Shown here piece after piece: positions 9,313 through 20,108 of a stretch of 64,000 nucleotides of DNA. Numbering within the stretch: position 1 is the first letter of the stretch; every line of letters begins with the position of its first letter. Source of the DNA: Papaver somniferum (lineage: Eukaryota > Streptophyta > Magnoliopsida > Ranunculales > Papaveraceae); the NCBI RefSeq assembly GCF_003573695.1, contig NC_039359.1, positions 76,584,783-76,648,782 on the forward strand. Direction: 5' to 3'. Made by a program: the position numbers and the translations under genes. Under the pieces are notes generated by a model. It made no database searches and was not told the origin of the DNA. It worked only from the letters and a program-made list of their open reading frames with translations.

Positions 9313-11115
9313 ATGGCTGAATTAGGAGGAGCTGTGCTTGGGGCAGTAGTATCAGAATTGCTGAAAGCAGTTCTTCGGGAGAAAGATAACGCGATGAGTT
9401 TCAGACCCTACTTGGAACGGCTCAATTCCACACTAGAAAAAGTGATACCCAAAGTTGAAGAAATTCAACGAATAAATCAAGATGATAAACCTGAAGTGAA
9501 GAAATTGAGGATGATACTAAGCGAAGGAATAAATTTAGTAGACAAGTGTTCAACAGTTCAGTCCTGGAATTATTACTTGAAAAATAAGTATTCAAGGCTT
9601 TTACATGAGTTGGATAATAACTTGATCAGGTTCTTTCAGTTGGATGTGCAGACAGCTATTTGGTGTGATGTTGGACAGATCTTGGATAAAATGAATGATA
9701 TGAATCAGAAAATAGATCAGTTAACAGCAGAAAGAGGATGCAGTAGTAGTTACAATACAGGAGTTGAAATTAGCACATCTATGGGCGGGGTTGGAAAGCC
9801 AAATCTATCACAAGGGTTAGATTTGAAGGATTCGCGCAAGTTTCGTCGTTCCAAAAAGATTAGGAACACAAATATGTCGAGCGCAGCTCCGTACGATGAT
9901 TTGATTGTACCGAAGTTTAGAGATGATGACAGTGTTGAAACTTCTACTGAATATGCGGGTGGGATTGGAAGGTCAAGTTTACCACAAGAATTAAATTTGA
10001 AGGCATTGAACAAGGTTGGGGTCATTCAATTAGAGCACAGGACTCTATATGAGTCTGTTCAGTTGGTGTCAGTAAGGTTTTTACAGGTTTTTCAACCAAG
10101 GGGGGTAGTTGATGACGGTTTCAATCGAGTAAAGAAGGAACATCAGCGACACATGGAACTGGTTGAGAGGGTTAGTCACGAAAATGTGGCTCCGCTTAGG
10201 GCATATTACTGTTCTTTTGGTGCTCTTAAGCAGCGGTATCTTACTTTGGTGTATGATTATAACGAAAAGGATAGTGTTTTCGAAATGCTGCACGGTATTC
10301 TCTCTCTCTCTCTCTCTACTTTGTTACTGTAGCTAGGCATGCATATAACTTATAGCAGATGCACTGTTTTATATTGTCGTTAAATTTTGCTTCTGGAGTG
10401 GTGACCGAACACTTCTCCACAACACTATATAGTATATTCTATCAAATTTTCCACCAAAACCATTCGGTATTAAAGCTTGTCCAATTACTCCATGATTGCA
10501 CTGCACTACCAGTAAATAACACTGGCTTGCCAAACATTTGTAGGAAAAAAACAGGTTCCTTTTCCCTGGGATGCTCGGCTAAGGGTAGCAATTGGCGTAG
10601 CAAGAGGCATTGCTATCATACATACACAAGATTGTGGAAACTTCTACCACGGGGATCTAATATCCCAACATATTTCCATGAATGCCAAAGGCTATGGTTG
10701 CATTTCAGACCTCGGCAGGTGCACTAGTGGATATGCATACGCTGCAAAATGTTGTCAGCAATCAGATATATACCACTATGGGGTTCTTCTCCTTGAACTC
10801 GTAACTGGGAACATCCCTGGTTTTTTCTTTCAGAACTCTGAAGTTCATTCGAATTTGGTTAACGAGTTTAATAAATACTTTACTAGTAGTACAGATCAAT
10901 TGGTTAGAAAGGTGCGGTACTTTGCTCGTCGTAAGCAATGGAAGTCGGAAGAAACATTTAATTTTCAAGTATTGGATTGTGAATTATTGAAGCATTATGA
11001 AAAATTTGGAGGACAAATGATACAGATGTTACGGATAGCATTGGATTGTGTTTCAGATATGGTGCCGAAAACGGATCATGTGCTGAAAATGGTGGAGGAC
11101 ATTCGACTATTCTGA
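9313..11115 (+). CDS. RPW8-domain protein fused to a degenerate protein kinase, 2 exons, 517 aa
   Basis: Exons 9313-10294 and 10544-11115 join in frame (GT-AG; the intron holds a short CT repeat). Residues 1-140 form an RPW8-type four-helix domain: MAELGGAVLGAVVSELLKAV, then KLRMILSEGINLVDKCS, WNYYLKNKYSRLLHELD and LIRFFQLDVQ. RPW8 domains act at membranes in plant immunity and cell death. Residues 150-235 hold two copies of a short module (GGVGKPNLSQGLDLK and GGIGRSSLPQELNLK). Residues about 250-517 resemble LRR-receptor-like kinase domains (VSHENVAPLRAYY, LTLVYDYNEKDSVFEMLHG, DARLRVAIGVARGIAIIH, SDIYHYGVLLLELVTG). No glycine loop or beta-3 Lys is visible. HRDLKxxN has become HGDLISQH (363-370), DFG is DLG (383-385) and the APE motif is absent, so it is probably catalytically dead. 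There is no signal peptide or transmembrane segment. A start at 9274 would add 13 residues; 9313 gives the family's usual MAE start. Confidence 0.82.
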
Positions 11116-11284
11116 TTAAGACATGGAACTATTACTCAGATCTTTGCATCTACTTTTGGTCGATCAGCCAATCTTTTGCGAAAAATTGGAAAACAAGATC
11201 AGAGGTAAAAATTAAAATGCATGGAAACAATTCCTTTGTCTTCAAGGAATTTAGGGTGCTTTTTGTTTGGTCAATAAACTGCTT

Positions 11285-11395
11285 GTTGTGAGGCCTTGGA
11301 GCCCTATGATTGAACATACCGCAATTGCTAGTTTTATTGGAAAGCCCTTGATGATTGATGAATGTACTCTAACCAAAACTATGACTTACTAATGC
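11285..11395 (+). pseudogene. Small LINE ORF1 (DUF4283-like) remnant
   Basis: In one frame the sequence reads IASFIGKPLMIDECT then TKTMTY and stops. This resembles the conserved segment of plant L1-type LINE ORF1 proteins (DUF4283: IGKPL.IDE.T). Only about 35 residues remain. A fuller example is at 31403-32631. Confidence 0.5.
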
Positions 11396-11454
11396 TTGAG
11401 TGCTTGTAGAAATTAGCATTGATTTGTTCTGTATCCAATTATTCTTTGCCATTT

Positions 11455-11560
11455 CAAGCATACCGCAGTGATGGCCAACCCTACTCAGCAACGTCAATGT
11501 AAAATGTACCGTTCTCTTAAAACAATTGGAAATCCGTGAAGAAATGATTACCACTAGCTG
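11455..11560 (+). pseudogene. Derlin exon 7 / 3' UTR remnant (third copy)
   Basis: The stretch GATGGCCAACCCTACTCAGC to AATGTACCGTTCTC, followed by CCGTGAAGAAATGATTACC, follows the order of the Derlin last exon and 3' UTR (3808-3990), with large deletions. It lies downstream of the RPW8-kinase gene, so Derlin 3' sequence was scattered at least twice. Confidence 0.55.
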
Positions 11561-11869
11561 CTCATAGAAGCTTATTGACAAGCGGGCGGGGTACTTCCAA
11601 ATTCAGCCACTGAATAGCGCTAAAAAGTTAATAGATCTTAGCTAAATAGGGCTGAAATTTTTGTTCAGCTCTCATTGCTGAAATGACATTCTGGCCTGTT
11701 AAAAGCATTACAAGAAAACACTGTTCAAAGCTGAAATATCTGCGTGAAATTTCTATAAAACTGCATGGTACGATTGCTACTGGGATAACAAATGAAATGT
11801 GGTACTCAAAGAGGCCTTTGCCAAAAACTTCTTCCGAATTGCATCACATTTCTCGTTTCTTGGTTTTAA

Positions 11870-13285
11870 TTTATCAATAAGGGATAGTTTCTCCAAGACG
11901 TTCGCCTTCCTCAACAAAAGTTCAATGAACTTGGGTTCTATATCACTTGCTTGAGCATTGAGGCTATCACATAGATGGAGTCGGTTGAAAGTCTAGTTTG
12001 CAGCAGCTTCAAACGCCGTAGATTACAAAACCGAGGAAGTAGATTTTCTAGTAATTCTGGGACTCCTATGTCAACCTTGGCACACATCAAAAGATTCACA
12101 AAACAAAATATATGAGATAACTGGAATCAAAAGAGAAAAAGGAAAATGGTGTTTCCCAAGTATAGGATAGGATTTCTGGTCCAGCTAAAGTCCGAGCATA
12201 CGAATCTGAAGCCTACTTCCCCTAAATGGCAACCAAACTAATAATGTACAGTATCAAATACCTGAAGTGGTGATGTTATTGTCAGATCTGTCGCATTATG
12301 AAGCGCTTTCAGACACTTGAACATACACTGAGGATAAGCTTTAGATCTCCTCCGATATTGTTCAACATGTCCATGTACATATTCTGTATCAATGTAAGCA
12401 GAGACTATAGATGAAACATATTCCACATAGACAGCCTTTGTATGTAATCCAGAGACCAGTGATATAAGATTTGGAGCATCTATTCTCAAGGTAACTCTTT
12501 TAGAACTACGCCTGCCGCCACAAATTCTCAAGTGCTTAAGCGTACTGGACCGTATATCGATTTTCTTACTTCTTCCGGAGGTGTTCGTAGGCCACCCTAA
12601 ACTCCTAGGATAACTCAGAACTAAATCCAAAGTTTCAAGGTTAGGACAACCTGAGAGTAACTTACTGATCAATGCTCCTTTGTCATATGAAATAAATTCA
12701 AGTTGCAAATGCACTAGACTAGGCAAATGTATAGAGTTGGGTAAATTAAATATACACTTGAGTCTCAACTCTCTCATAGTCCTACAAGTAAATATAAACT
12801 CGGGTATATGATCAATAACATAACCATCGTCAAAACCAGAATAAGAATCAAGAGTATGAATATCACCATCATCACTACCACTATCATTACCAAGAGTATC
12901 AATATCAATATCTCTAACATTAGCTCTAACAGCAGAAGTAACCATCTAGCAAGATGAGTGGTCAAAGGTTCACCAGGTTTATGTTTACAAACAAGATAAA
13001 AGTTCTGAATATCATATACCTCATTATCACGGAGGGTTACTACTACCTTGTCGACTACACTGAGAAAAGATTTATCGATGGAAAAGTTTGCTTCTGCTCT
13101 CGGGTGTTTGATGTATAAAGTTGGGAGAGAAGTCCACATATATCTCCATCGTTTTGACAAAACACTATAGCTCGGACAGCATATATGGTATCGATGAAAC
13201 GAAATATGTGATGGATTAATGCATCTGGTAACTTACTCAGTTGGTCTTTTTTTCCTGATCTCCGGCGAGATTTACTTTTTTTCAT
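11870..13285 (-). pseudogene. F-box/LRR protein gene, copy 1, frameshifted
   Basis: Reading leftwards, exon 1 (13285-12262) starts MKKSKSRRRSGKKDQ and has an F-box (LSKLPDALIHHIFRFIDT). The frame then shifts by an extra 2 nt near 13168 before LSKRWRYMWTSLPTLYI. It shifts again by 1 nt near 12945 before VTSAVRANVRDIDID and continues through an acidic segment (GNDSGSDDGDIHTLDSYS) and LRR-like text (CPNLETLDLVLSYP, TLRIDAPNLISLVSG, SKAYPQCMFKCLKALHNA). A donor follows SPLQ at 12262 and an acceptor at 12075 opens exon 2 (VDIGVPELLENLLPRF), which stops soon after ASMLKQ because a stretch kept in copy 2 is deleted. F-box proteins are substrate adaptors of SCF ubiquitin ligases. Two frameshifts plus a deletion suggest a pseudogene; the frameshifts alone could be assembly errors. 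Confidence 0.75.
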
Positions 13286-13424
13286 GGTGATACAGAATCA
13301 ATTAGGCGCCGAGAAGAGAGGTAGAGAAGTTATAGCCTGTTTAGGGTTTCTTCAATGAAACTGAGGTTAATATGAAATACGTCCCTAAAGAAAAAAATAA
13401 GTGGCCGGGTAAATCCAATAACTT

Positions 13425-13871
13425 TTTGGCCTGTTAAAAAGCTTTACAAGAAGTTTACCCAGTACAGTACAAAGGATTCCTGCGGGGCGGGGCGGGGCGA
13501 CGCCTTGCTTCAAGGACGCATGCAAGAATCTCAAACCCGTGCTGTTGTCAAAACCCAATGAGCGAGTGTTCTCAAGACCAACTAATAATAGGTTTAATTG
13601 CGGATGCGTTATTGGAGTGCAGTGATAATCCCAAACATCTCAATTATTATGGTCGAACATTATTAGCTCAGCAAATTTAAAGGTATAAAATACTGTTCAA
13701 AGTTGAAGTAGCAGTTGTGTAAAAATTTTATGCTAGTACATGTTAAAGATTGTTATTGAGATAATATAAGAATTGTGGTACTGGAAGATGCCCTCTGGAA
13801 CGCTGCAACCTTCTCCAAAAACTTCTTGCGAGTTTCATCACAGTTCTTCTTTCTTTCTTTTGATTGTCAAT
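13425..13871 (-). pseudogene. 3' flank of F-box copy 2, left of Copia A
   Basis: The words GGCCTGTTAAAA..CTTTACAAGAA, ACTGTTCAAAG, AATTGTGGTACT and CCAAAAACTTCTT..ATCACA follow the same order as 11690-11850 downstream of copy 1. This identifies the start of a second, tandem F-box unit in the same orientation. The match ends at TTGTCAAT, where Copia A begins, and resumes at TCAATAAGG (29038). Confidence 0.7.
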
Positions 13872-14144
13872 GAATAACATGCAGAATAGTGGTGAAGGAT
13901 AAGGGTCTGTTGCAGTGTAGGTTAATGTTTAAACTCTTCTTTCCCTCTTTGTTCCCACGTGTTGCTTAGCAGCTGTGTTCTGTCTGTCTCACACACTCTT
14001 CTCACATGTGTAACTGTCTGTATTTGTTTTGTCTATTAATCACTTCTTTAAATACCTGCATTTACTGAGTCAGGTAATGTAATGAAACACTACTCTCTAT
14101 TGAGAGATTATTTTCATTTCTTTGTGATACACACAATGCTATTA
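13872..14144 (+). repeat. Copia A 5' LTR
   Basis: It matches 28767-29037: ACATGCAGAA, GGGTCTGTTGCAGTGTAGG, CTTCTTTCCCTCTTTGTTC, GTAACTGTCTGTATTTG, AAATACCTGCATTT and TTCATTTCTTTGT. The outer ends are the inverted pair TAACAT / ATGTTA. The first 2-3 bases are uncertain. The primer-binding site begins at about 14145. Confidence 0.8.
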
Positions 14145-14395
14145 TGGTATCTGACATGTTAGGTTAGGGTTCTTCATTTTTTTCTCCTACCAAATTTCTT
14201 CGATCTTGATCTTCTAAATTTTTCAATCTTTTCAACATTCACTGAACGTGTTTTGTGCATCATCAATCTTTCGTATCAGAGGTATTGATTCAAATTTTTT
14301 GGTTCTTGAAATCAAGATTTACTTTCTTGATTCCACAATTCTCATATCTACTTTTCTGAGCGTAATTTTCTAGTTTTTCTTCATTCTTTTCTTAG

Positions 14396-15217
14396 TTGTC
14401 TTTACACTCGATTCAAGATTCATTATCTTCAATCATGGAAAATCCGACAATAACAACATCTTTATCTCGAATTCCATTAAATCAACTCACTTTTTTTGTT
14501 CATCTCAAGCTAAAGGAAGATAACTTCATAACTTGGAAGAATCTCATGAATCCTGTGATTCAGAAATACAAACTCAGGAGATATCTTGATGGATCTAATC
14601 CATGTCCTCCTTAGTTCATACCACCTCACAATGAAACTAATGGGATTGAAAATCCTCTTTATCTTGATTGGTTGGATGAAGACTCAAATATAATCATGTG
14701 GATTAATTCAACCATCTCCAATTCAATTATTGCATATTTTTCCAGATCCACTACTTCTCATCAATTATGGACAAGCCTTGAAAAAAGGTTTGTTAGAGCC
14801 TCCTCTACTCATTTTATTCAATTGCGCACAAAGCTATCATCTCTAACTCAAGGTGATAAATCTATTCCATCTTTGATTAATGAAATAAAATTATTTCCTG
14901 ATCAACTAGCTGCTGCTGGTGAAGTTATTTTTAATAAAAAGTTAGTTGTTGTTACTCTCAAGGCTTTAAACTCATACTATATTCCTTTAGCAACTGCTAT
15001 GAGACATAGAAATCCATCAGTAACATGCATTGAGTTGCATGATAATCTGTTAAGTGAAGAAACTGTTATTAGTAAAAGACACAAATCAACACTTGATACT
15101 TCAGATGCAAAGGATTTTTTAGCTCATATTGGCAATTATAGAGGTGGAAACTCCAGAGGTGGATACTATAGAGGTGGAAATTCATATAGAGGCAATAGTT
15201 TTCATGGTGGTAGATAA
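14396..15217 (+). pseudogene. Copia A gag
   Basis: A Copia-type gag starts at about 14434 (MENPTITTSLSRIPLNQLTF). One in-frame TAG lies at about 14612 (after LDGSNPCPP). The frame then continues through WLDEDSNIIMWINSTISNS and LWTSLEKRFVRASSTHFIQL to a Gly/Arg-rich tail (NYRGGNSRGGYYRGGN). A frameshift separates the tail from the zinc knuckle CQICKQDGHLAPNC near 15287. It is not functional as it stands. Confidence 0.8.
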
Positions 15218-15286
15218 GCAAATCCTTCAATATTTGGTGAAGGTACTTCAGGAAGAGGTTATTCACAGATTCAAGAGCAGGAGCCT

Positions 15287-16312
15287 TGTCAAATTTGTAA
15301 ACAAGATGGCCATCTTGCACCTAACTGTACTCAAAGATTTAATTTTTCATACAAGGGAAGATCTCCTCCAGCCAATCTGAGTGCAATGATAGCAGCAGCT
15401 GATATATTTGATGCAGAAAAATGGATTGTTGATAGTGGAGCTAATAATCACATTACTTCTTCATCTACTGAGTTGCAGGCTATTACTTCTTATGATGGTG
15501 TTGAGGAAATTAAAACAGCTAATGGAGCAGGTATGTCCATTTATTACAAATGAAACTCCAATAGAATTGATCTGATCATTCATTCATTCTTAAAGATGTC
15601 TTGGTTGTTCCACAATCATCACACAATATTTTATCCATTCATAAATTTACCTCTGACAATAATTTCTCATTAACTCTTGATTCTTATGGATTTGTCGTGA
15701 AGGACCCCAACTCTGGAAAGATTCTCTTCCATTGACCTCATAAAAATTGGTCCTTATCCAATCTCTTTCAACACACAACTTCATGCCCTCTCTTCCATCA
15801 ACACAGATCATGCTCTTCTTCATAGAATATTTGGACATCCCTTATTTCAGACTCTTCAAAGACTTTCTAGTAACCTGGAACTGTCCAATGTCTCCAATAA
15901 ACCCTTTTTCTGTAATAAATGCAAGATTTGTAGATCTCAAAAAATGCCATTTCAGTTATCTTGTAATGAGGCTACCAGACCTCTTGAATTGTTGCACATG
16001 GATTTACGGGTTCCATGTCACACTCCATCAACATCTGGTACATTGTACTATGCAAATGTTATAGATGATTTTACAAAATATTGCTGGATTTTGCCTTTGC
16101 TTACTAGATCTGAATTCAAACATTCATTTGCTTCCTTAGATACTAAAATTGAAAACATGTTTTCCGCCTCAGCAATTACAATAAGAACTGATAATGGTGG
16201 GGAATTCCAAATTAAATATCTTCAACTATTCTGCTCTGCTAAAGGCATTACTCATGAACTGTCTTGTAGCCATACACCTGAGCAAAATGGTGTTCCTGAG
16301 GTTAAGCATAAG
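15287..16312 (+). pseudogene. Copia A zinc knuckle, protease and N-terminal integrase
   Basis: After the zinc knuckle comes the aspartic protease motif WIVDSGANNHIT (about 15421). A GAG-pre-integrase segment follows (FGHPLFQTLQRLSSN, CNKCKICRSQK), then the integrase core (LLHMDLRVPCHTPSTSGTLY, YANVIDDFTKYCWILPLL, TIRTDNGGEFQ, SHTPEQNGV). Stops and frame changes interrupt it. The core breaks at KHK, 16312, where element B enters; it resumes at 26643. Confidence 0.8.
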
Positions 16313-19300
16313 TGAGAAAGCGGGGGTCTAACAACACCATCCAATATTTTTCTTAGCAATCTGTATGGACTAACTCCGAAATACTTTCTAGAGAATCAAC
16401 TAGACAGTCAGAATCAATATAGGTAAAAGTATCTCAAGGAGTTAATATCTCTCCCTTGTTTTGATTTACTCGATGATAGACACATTTTTGTGTCTAATTT
16501 GATCTCAATACTGTATATTGTTGGCACTCGAGTTTGTACTAATTTTGGTGTTTTATATGTTTGTAGGCACCTTTGGAAAATAAACATTTTTTGGAAAATT
16601 CGGCTCGAAAAGTTGGTAAAAGCTCCTAGGAGGACAAGTGTTATTCAGACTCTCACTTTGGATAAGGGGCACCCCATGAGGGGCATGTGCTAAAGGGACA
16701 CCATAACTGGATTAGGGGGAGATTTGAAGAGATTGAATCGCTATAAAAAGCTGTGATGAACGTGATTAAGCTAAACATGGCTAGTGCAAGTGATTTCACG
16801 AATCAGATTGGGCTGGATAATTTGTTCTCGGCAAAACAGAGCCATGAGTTATTACGGGTCCTGTTTGGTTCCAATTATGGAAGTTACGTGACCAGATGGG
16901 TAAGAAGATATTCTGTTTGATTTGGGTACATCCTATGAAGATTTTGGAGAGGTTAAAACAAGCCATCAGACGAGTGCATGGAAAGAAAATTTCTTGGGAA
17001 TATTTTCATTCATTGCTGAGTAATGGGAAGATTTTTTGGATTAATGAGAAGTTATTCTTGGTCCAAAGGTGTATAAATATAACTCTTGGGTTAGCATAGG
17101 GGGATGGAGAGTTTGAGAGAAGTATAGAGCATTAACAGAGCGAGAAAATCAAGTTACAGGAAAGTTTCTGCTGCTGTTGCTGCCATTGAAGAACATGAAG
17201 AACGGACAGACCAGGGCAGTCGTTCTTCAACAGTGATAACGACTAACACGTGATGGGCTTAGAATTACCGTCAGCAGCAGTTTATTTCTATCGTTTCTGT
17301 AACAGTGTTCTGCAACAATTATAAGTGTTGCAAACACCCGATTTACTCAATTATTTTTCTTTTCATCATTTGTAAAACACTTGTGAGCATCAATGAAATA
17401 TTTTGAGAGGTTTTCCAACATGATGAGCGGCTAAAATACCTGGTGACTGAGGCGACAGAGGAGCTATTCACTCATGTTTGATTGGTAAATTCTTTTTAAA
17501 TATCTTAATTATTTATTTTATTTAATTCACTTGGATCAATAAAAAAAAAGAGATAAAAATGGTTTTCTTAATTAGTTGTGAATCAGTTTGATGTTTTATG
17601 CTTAGAATTAATTCTTTGATAAATCATGCTTAAGGATTACAATTTAATATTTGGACACCTTATAGATTAATAAGTGATTTAATGGAAAAAGAGCTAGATA
17701 ATAAAATGAAATATTTTTGTAACCAATCAACTTGAAGTAATAGTGAATCCGGAGCCTTAGTCCATTTTAAATCTTGACATCACTCTTTGAAAATTAATTT
17801 GTTTTTTTTTTATTAAATCTAAAAATTATTTCCTTCATAAATCTTAAACGAATCTTTTTACCACTATCACTACAACAACTTTTGAAAAATCATCACTCGA
17901 GCTAATAGAAATCAGCGAGTCTTTAATCGAACACAAGGAATAACTTGGATGGTACCAAATACCAATATCCAAGGATCAATCAATGAAAATCAACAACCAA
18001 GTTTGGATATTCTAATTAATGATCTAAAACACACAACCTATATTATTTCAATTATAAAGATAAAACAATATAATGCGAAAATAGAAATAACACAGACACC
18101 AGAATTTTGTTAACGAGGAAACCGCAAATGCAGAAAACCCCCGGGACCTAGTCCAGATTGAACACACACTATCCAAGGTACAGTTGTACTCCCTACGCCT
18201 CTGATCCCAGCAAGATACTGTGCACTTGATTCCCTTAGATGATCTCACCCACAACCAAGAGTTGCTACGACCCAAAGTCGAAGACTTGAAAATAAACAAA
18301 TATGTCTCACAAAGACAAGTCTATCAAAGGATCAATCTGTCTCCCAAGATAAACCCTAAAAGGTTTTGTTCCGTCTTTTGATAATAATCAAGGTGAATAG
18401 GAACCAATTGATAATCCGGTCTTATATTCCCGAAGAACAACCTAGAGTTATCAATCACCTCACAACAATATTAATCGTATGGTAGCGAAAAAAGATGTTG
18501 CGGAATCACAAACAATGAGACGAAGATGTTTGTGATTACTTTTTATATCTTGCCTATCAGAGATATCAATCTCAAGCCAATCAATATGATTGTACTCGTA
18601 CGAATAAAAGATGCAAGATCATATCACACAACTACGATAAAAGTAGTATCGGTCTGGCTTCACAATCCCAATGAAATCTTTAAGTCGTTAACCTGGTTTT
18701 AGAAGAAGAAAACCAAAGGTTAAAGGAGAACTGACTCTAGTATGCAAACTAGTATCACATGTGAGGTGTGGGGATTAGTTTTGCACAGATACTAGAGTTC
18801 CCCTTACATAATCTTCCAAATCAGGGTTTGCAATTAAGTTACCTTGGTAACAAAGCAATCAATATCCACCGTTAGATGAAACCCTGATTTAGATTCAAGA
18901 TAATATTTCTCAACTGTTAGATCGAAAACTTAGCTTGTTATACACAATTGACAATGCACGCTTCTAGGTTTGTTAACCGTACTCAAACGTATGCACTTGT
19001 TGGTTCAACAATAGTTAACCAAAAGGTTAGCCATATGAGCATTTCATATCAACCATGTTCTTCTTCAACATAACTAGTTCAAACGACTTCAAATGAACTA
19101 GTTAGAGAGTTGTTCAATTGCAAGGAAATCTCATGTACTCCACAAGACACAATTGAAGCAAAGATGATTTGATTCACTTGAATCGGTTCATGAACTTTTA
19201 TAGTCACGTTTTGCAAACTGCATTCCTTAGTATTTTTAAGTTTAAGTTCAGAAATCATCTTCAGATATATAACCTTCTAAAGTTCGCAGACTAGATTCGC

Positions 19301-20108
19301 GGACTTAAGTTACCGGGCAGAGTTTACAAACTCCAGCAGAAATTCTCGGGTATAAAAACTTCCACAGTTCGTGGACTGTGTTCGCGGACTTAGTTTCACG
19401 CGAGTAGTTTGTCAACTCTAGCCGAAATTCTCGGGTTTGAGAACTTCGGCAGTTCGCAGACTTGGCTCACGCCATTCTTCCGGTTCTCTTGATCAACAAA
19501 GTTCGCAAACTTTGGTTCAAGGAATAGGACTTATACATAAATGTGTTTCCAAAACAATGCTTATGTCCACCATTGGTTATGTAATCTAAACTCTCATTTC
19601 AATCATTGAAACATTCTTAGAGGACGTTATGTAGTTGTTACACCATTTCTCGTCAAAGCAATTTTCAAGATGATTGAAACATATCATGACTTTCGTCACA
19701 TGGTAAAGATAAACTTGGTTAAAGCGAAAATCTTACGAACTCATATTTCGAGATATAAATATGAGAGGTATACTCGGATCGAAATACCAAATGTCATAAT
19801 CAATGTCTATATATATATATAGCATACAAAATTCTTGTCTCAAAGAGTAGGAGATAGAGTAGATAGAATTTTGAGTGATAGATAAGTTCAAGTCTTCACA
19901 TACCTTTTTGTCGAAAAGTTCCACCGGTTCCTTGAGTAGTTATTCTACTTGTATGATGAACCGCCATGAAGTCCTTGAGATCAACTACACTTTCTATCCT
20001 AGTCCGAGACTTAGCTTAGAAATCAAGACTTATAGTTTTGATCACTAACATTGAAAAATATTCTTGAGATAGCAACACATGCGATTTCGACCGAGCAATG
20101 CTTTAACA
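16313..20108 (-). repeat. Element B 3' LTR (left), split by solo LTR C
   Basis: It matches 24196-26637 closely. It is interrupted at 16474-17895 by element C; without C and its duplicated target it is about 2.37 kb. Relative to the other LTR it lacks about 89 bp after CACACACT (near 18168; present at 24609-24697), with short homology at the break, consistent with a deletion. The repeated reading frames at 18048-18299 and 24637-24822 are LTR sequence, not genes. Confidence 0.85.
16474..17895. mobile_element. Solo LTR C (1,422 bp), probably Ty3/gypsy type
   Basis: The insert begins TGATAGACACATTTTTGTG and ends AAATCATCA. A CTCGA duplication flanks it (16469-16473, 17896-17900), and the uninterrupted site is seen in the other LTR of B at about 24351. 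It has no coding sequence, and TG...CA ends with a 5-bp duplication fit a solo LTR formed by LTR-LTR recombination. Its beginning resembles the gypsy-type LTR at 58990 (TGATGAGTGCC), but relatedness is not proved. Confidence 0.75.

Noticed and set aside
10303..10320. CT microsatellite in the RPW8-kinase intron as a regulatory element
   Set aside because: A short simple repeat in an intron; nothing supports a function.
18048..18299. Repeated reading frames in element B (18048-18299 and 24637-24822)
   Set aside because: Both are the same LTR sequence; no protein resemblance.
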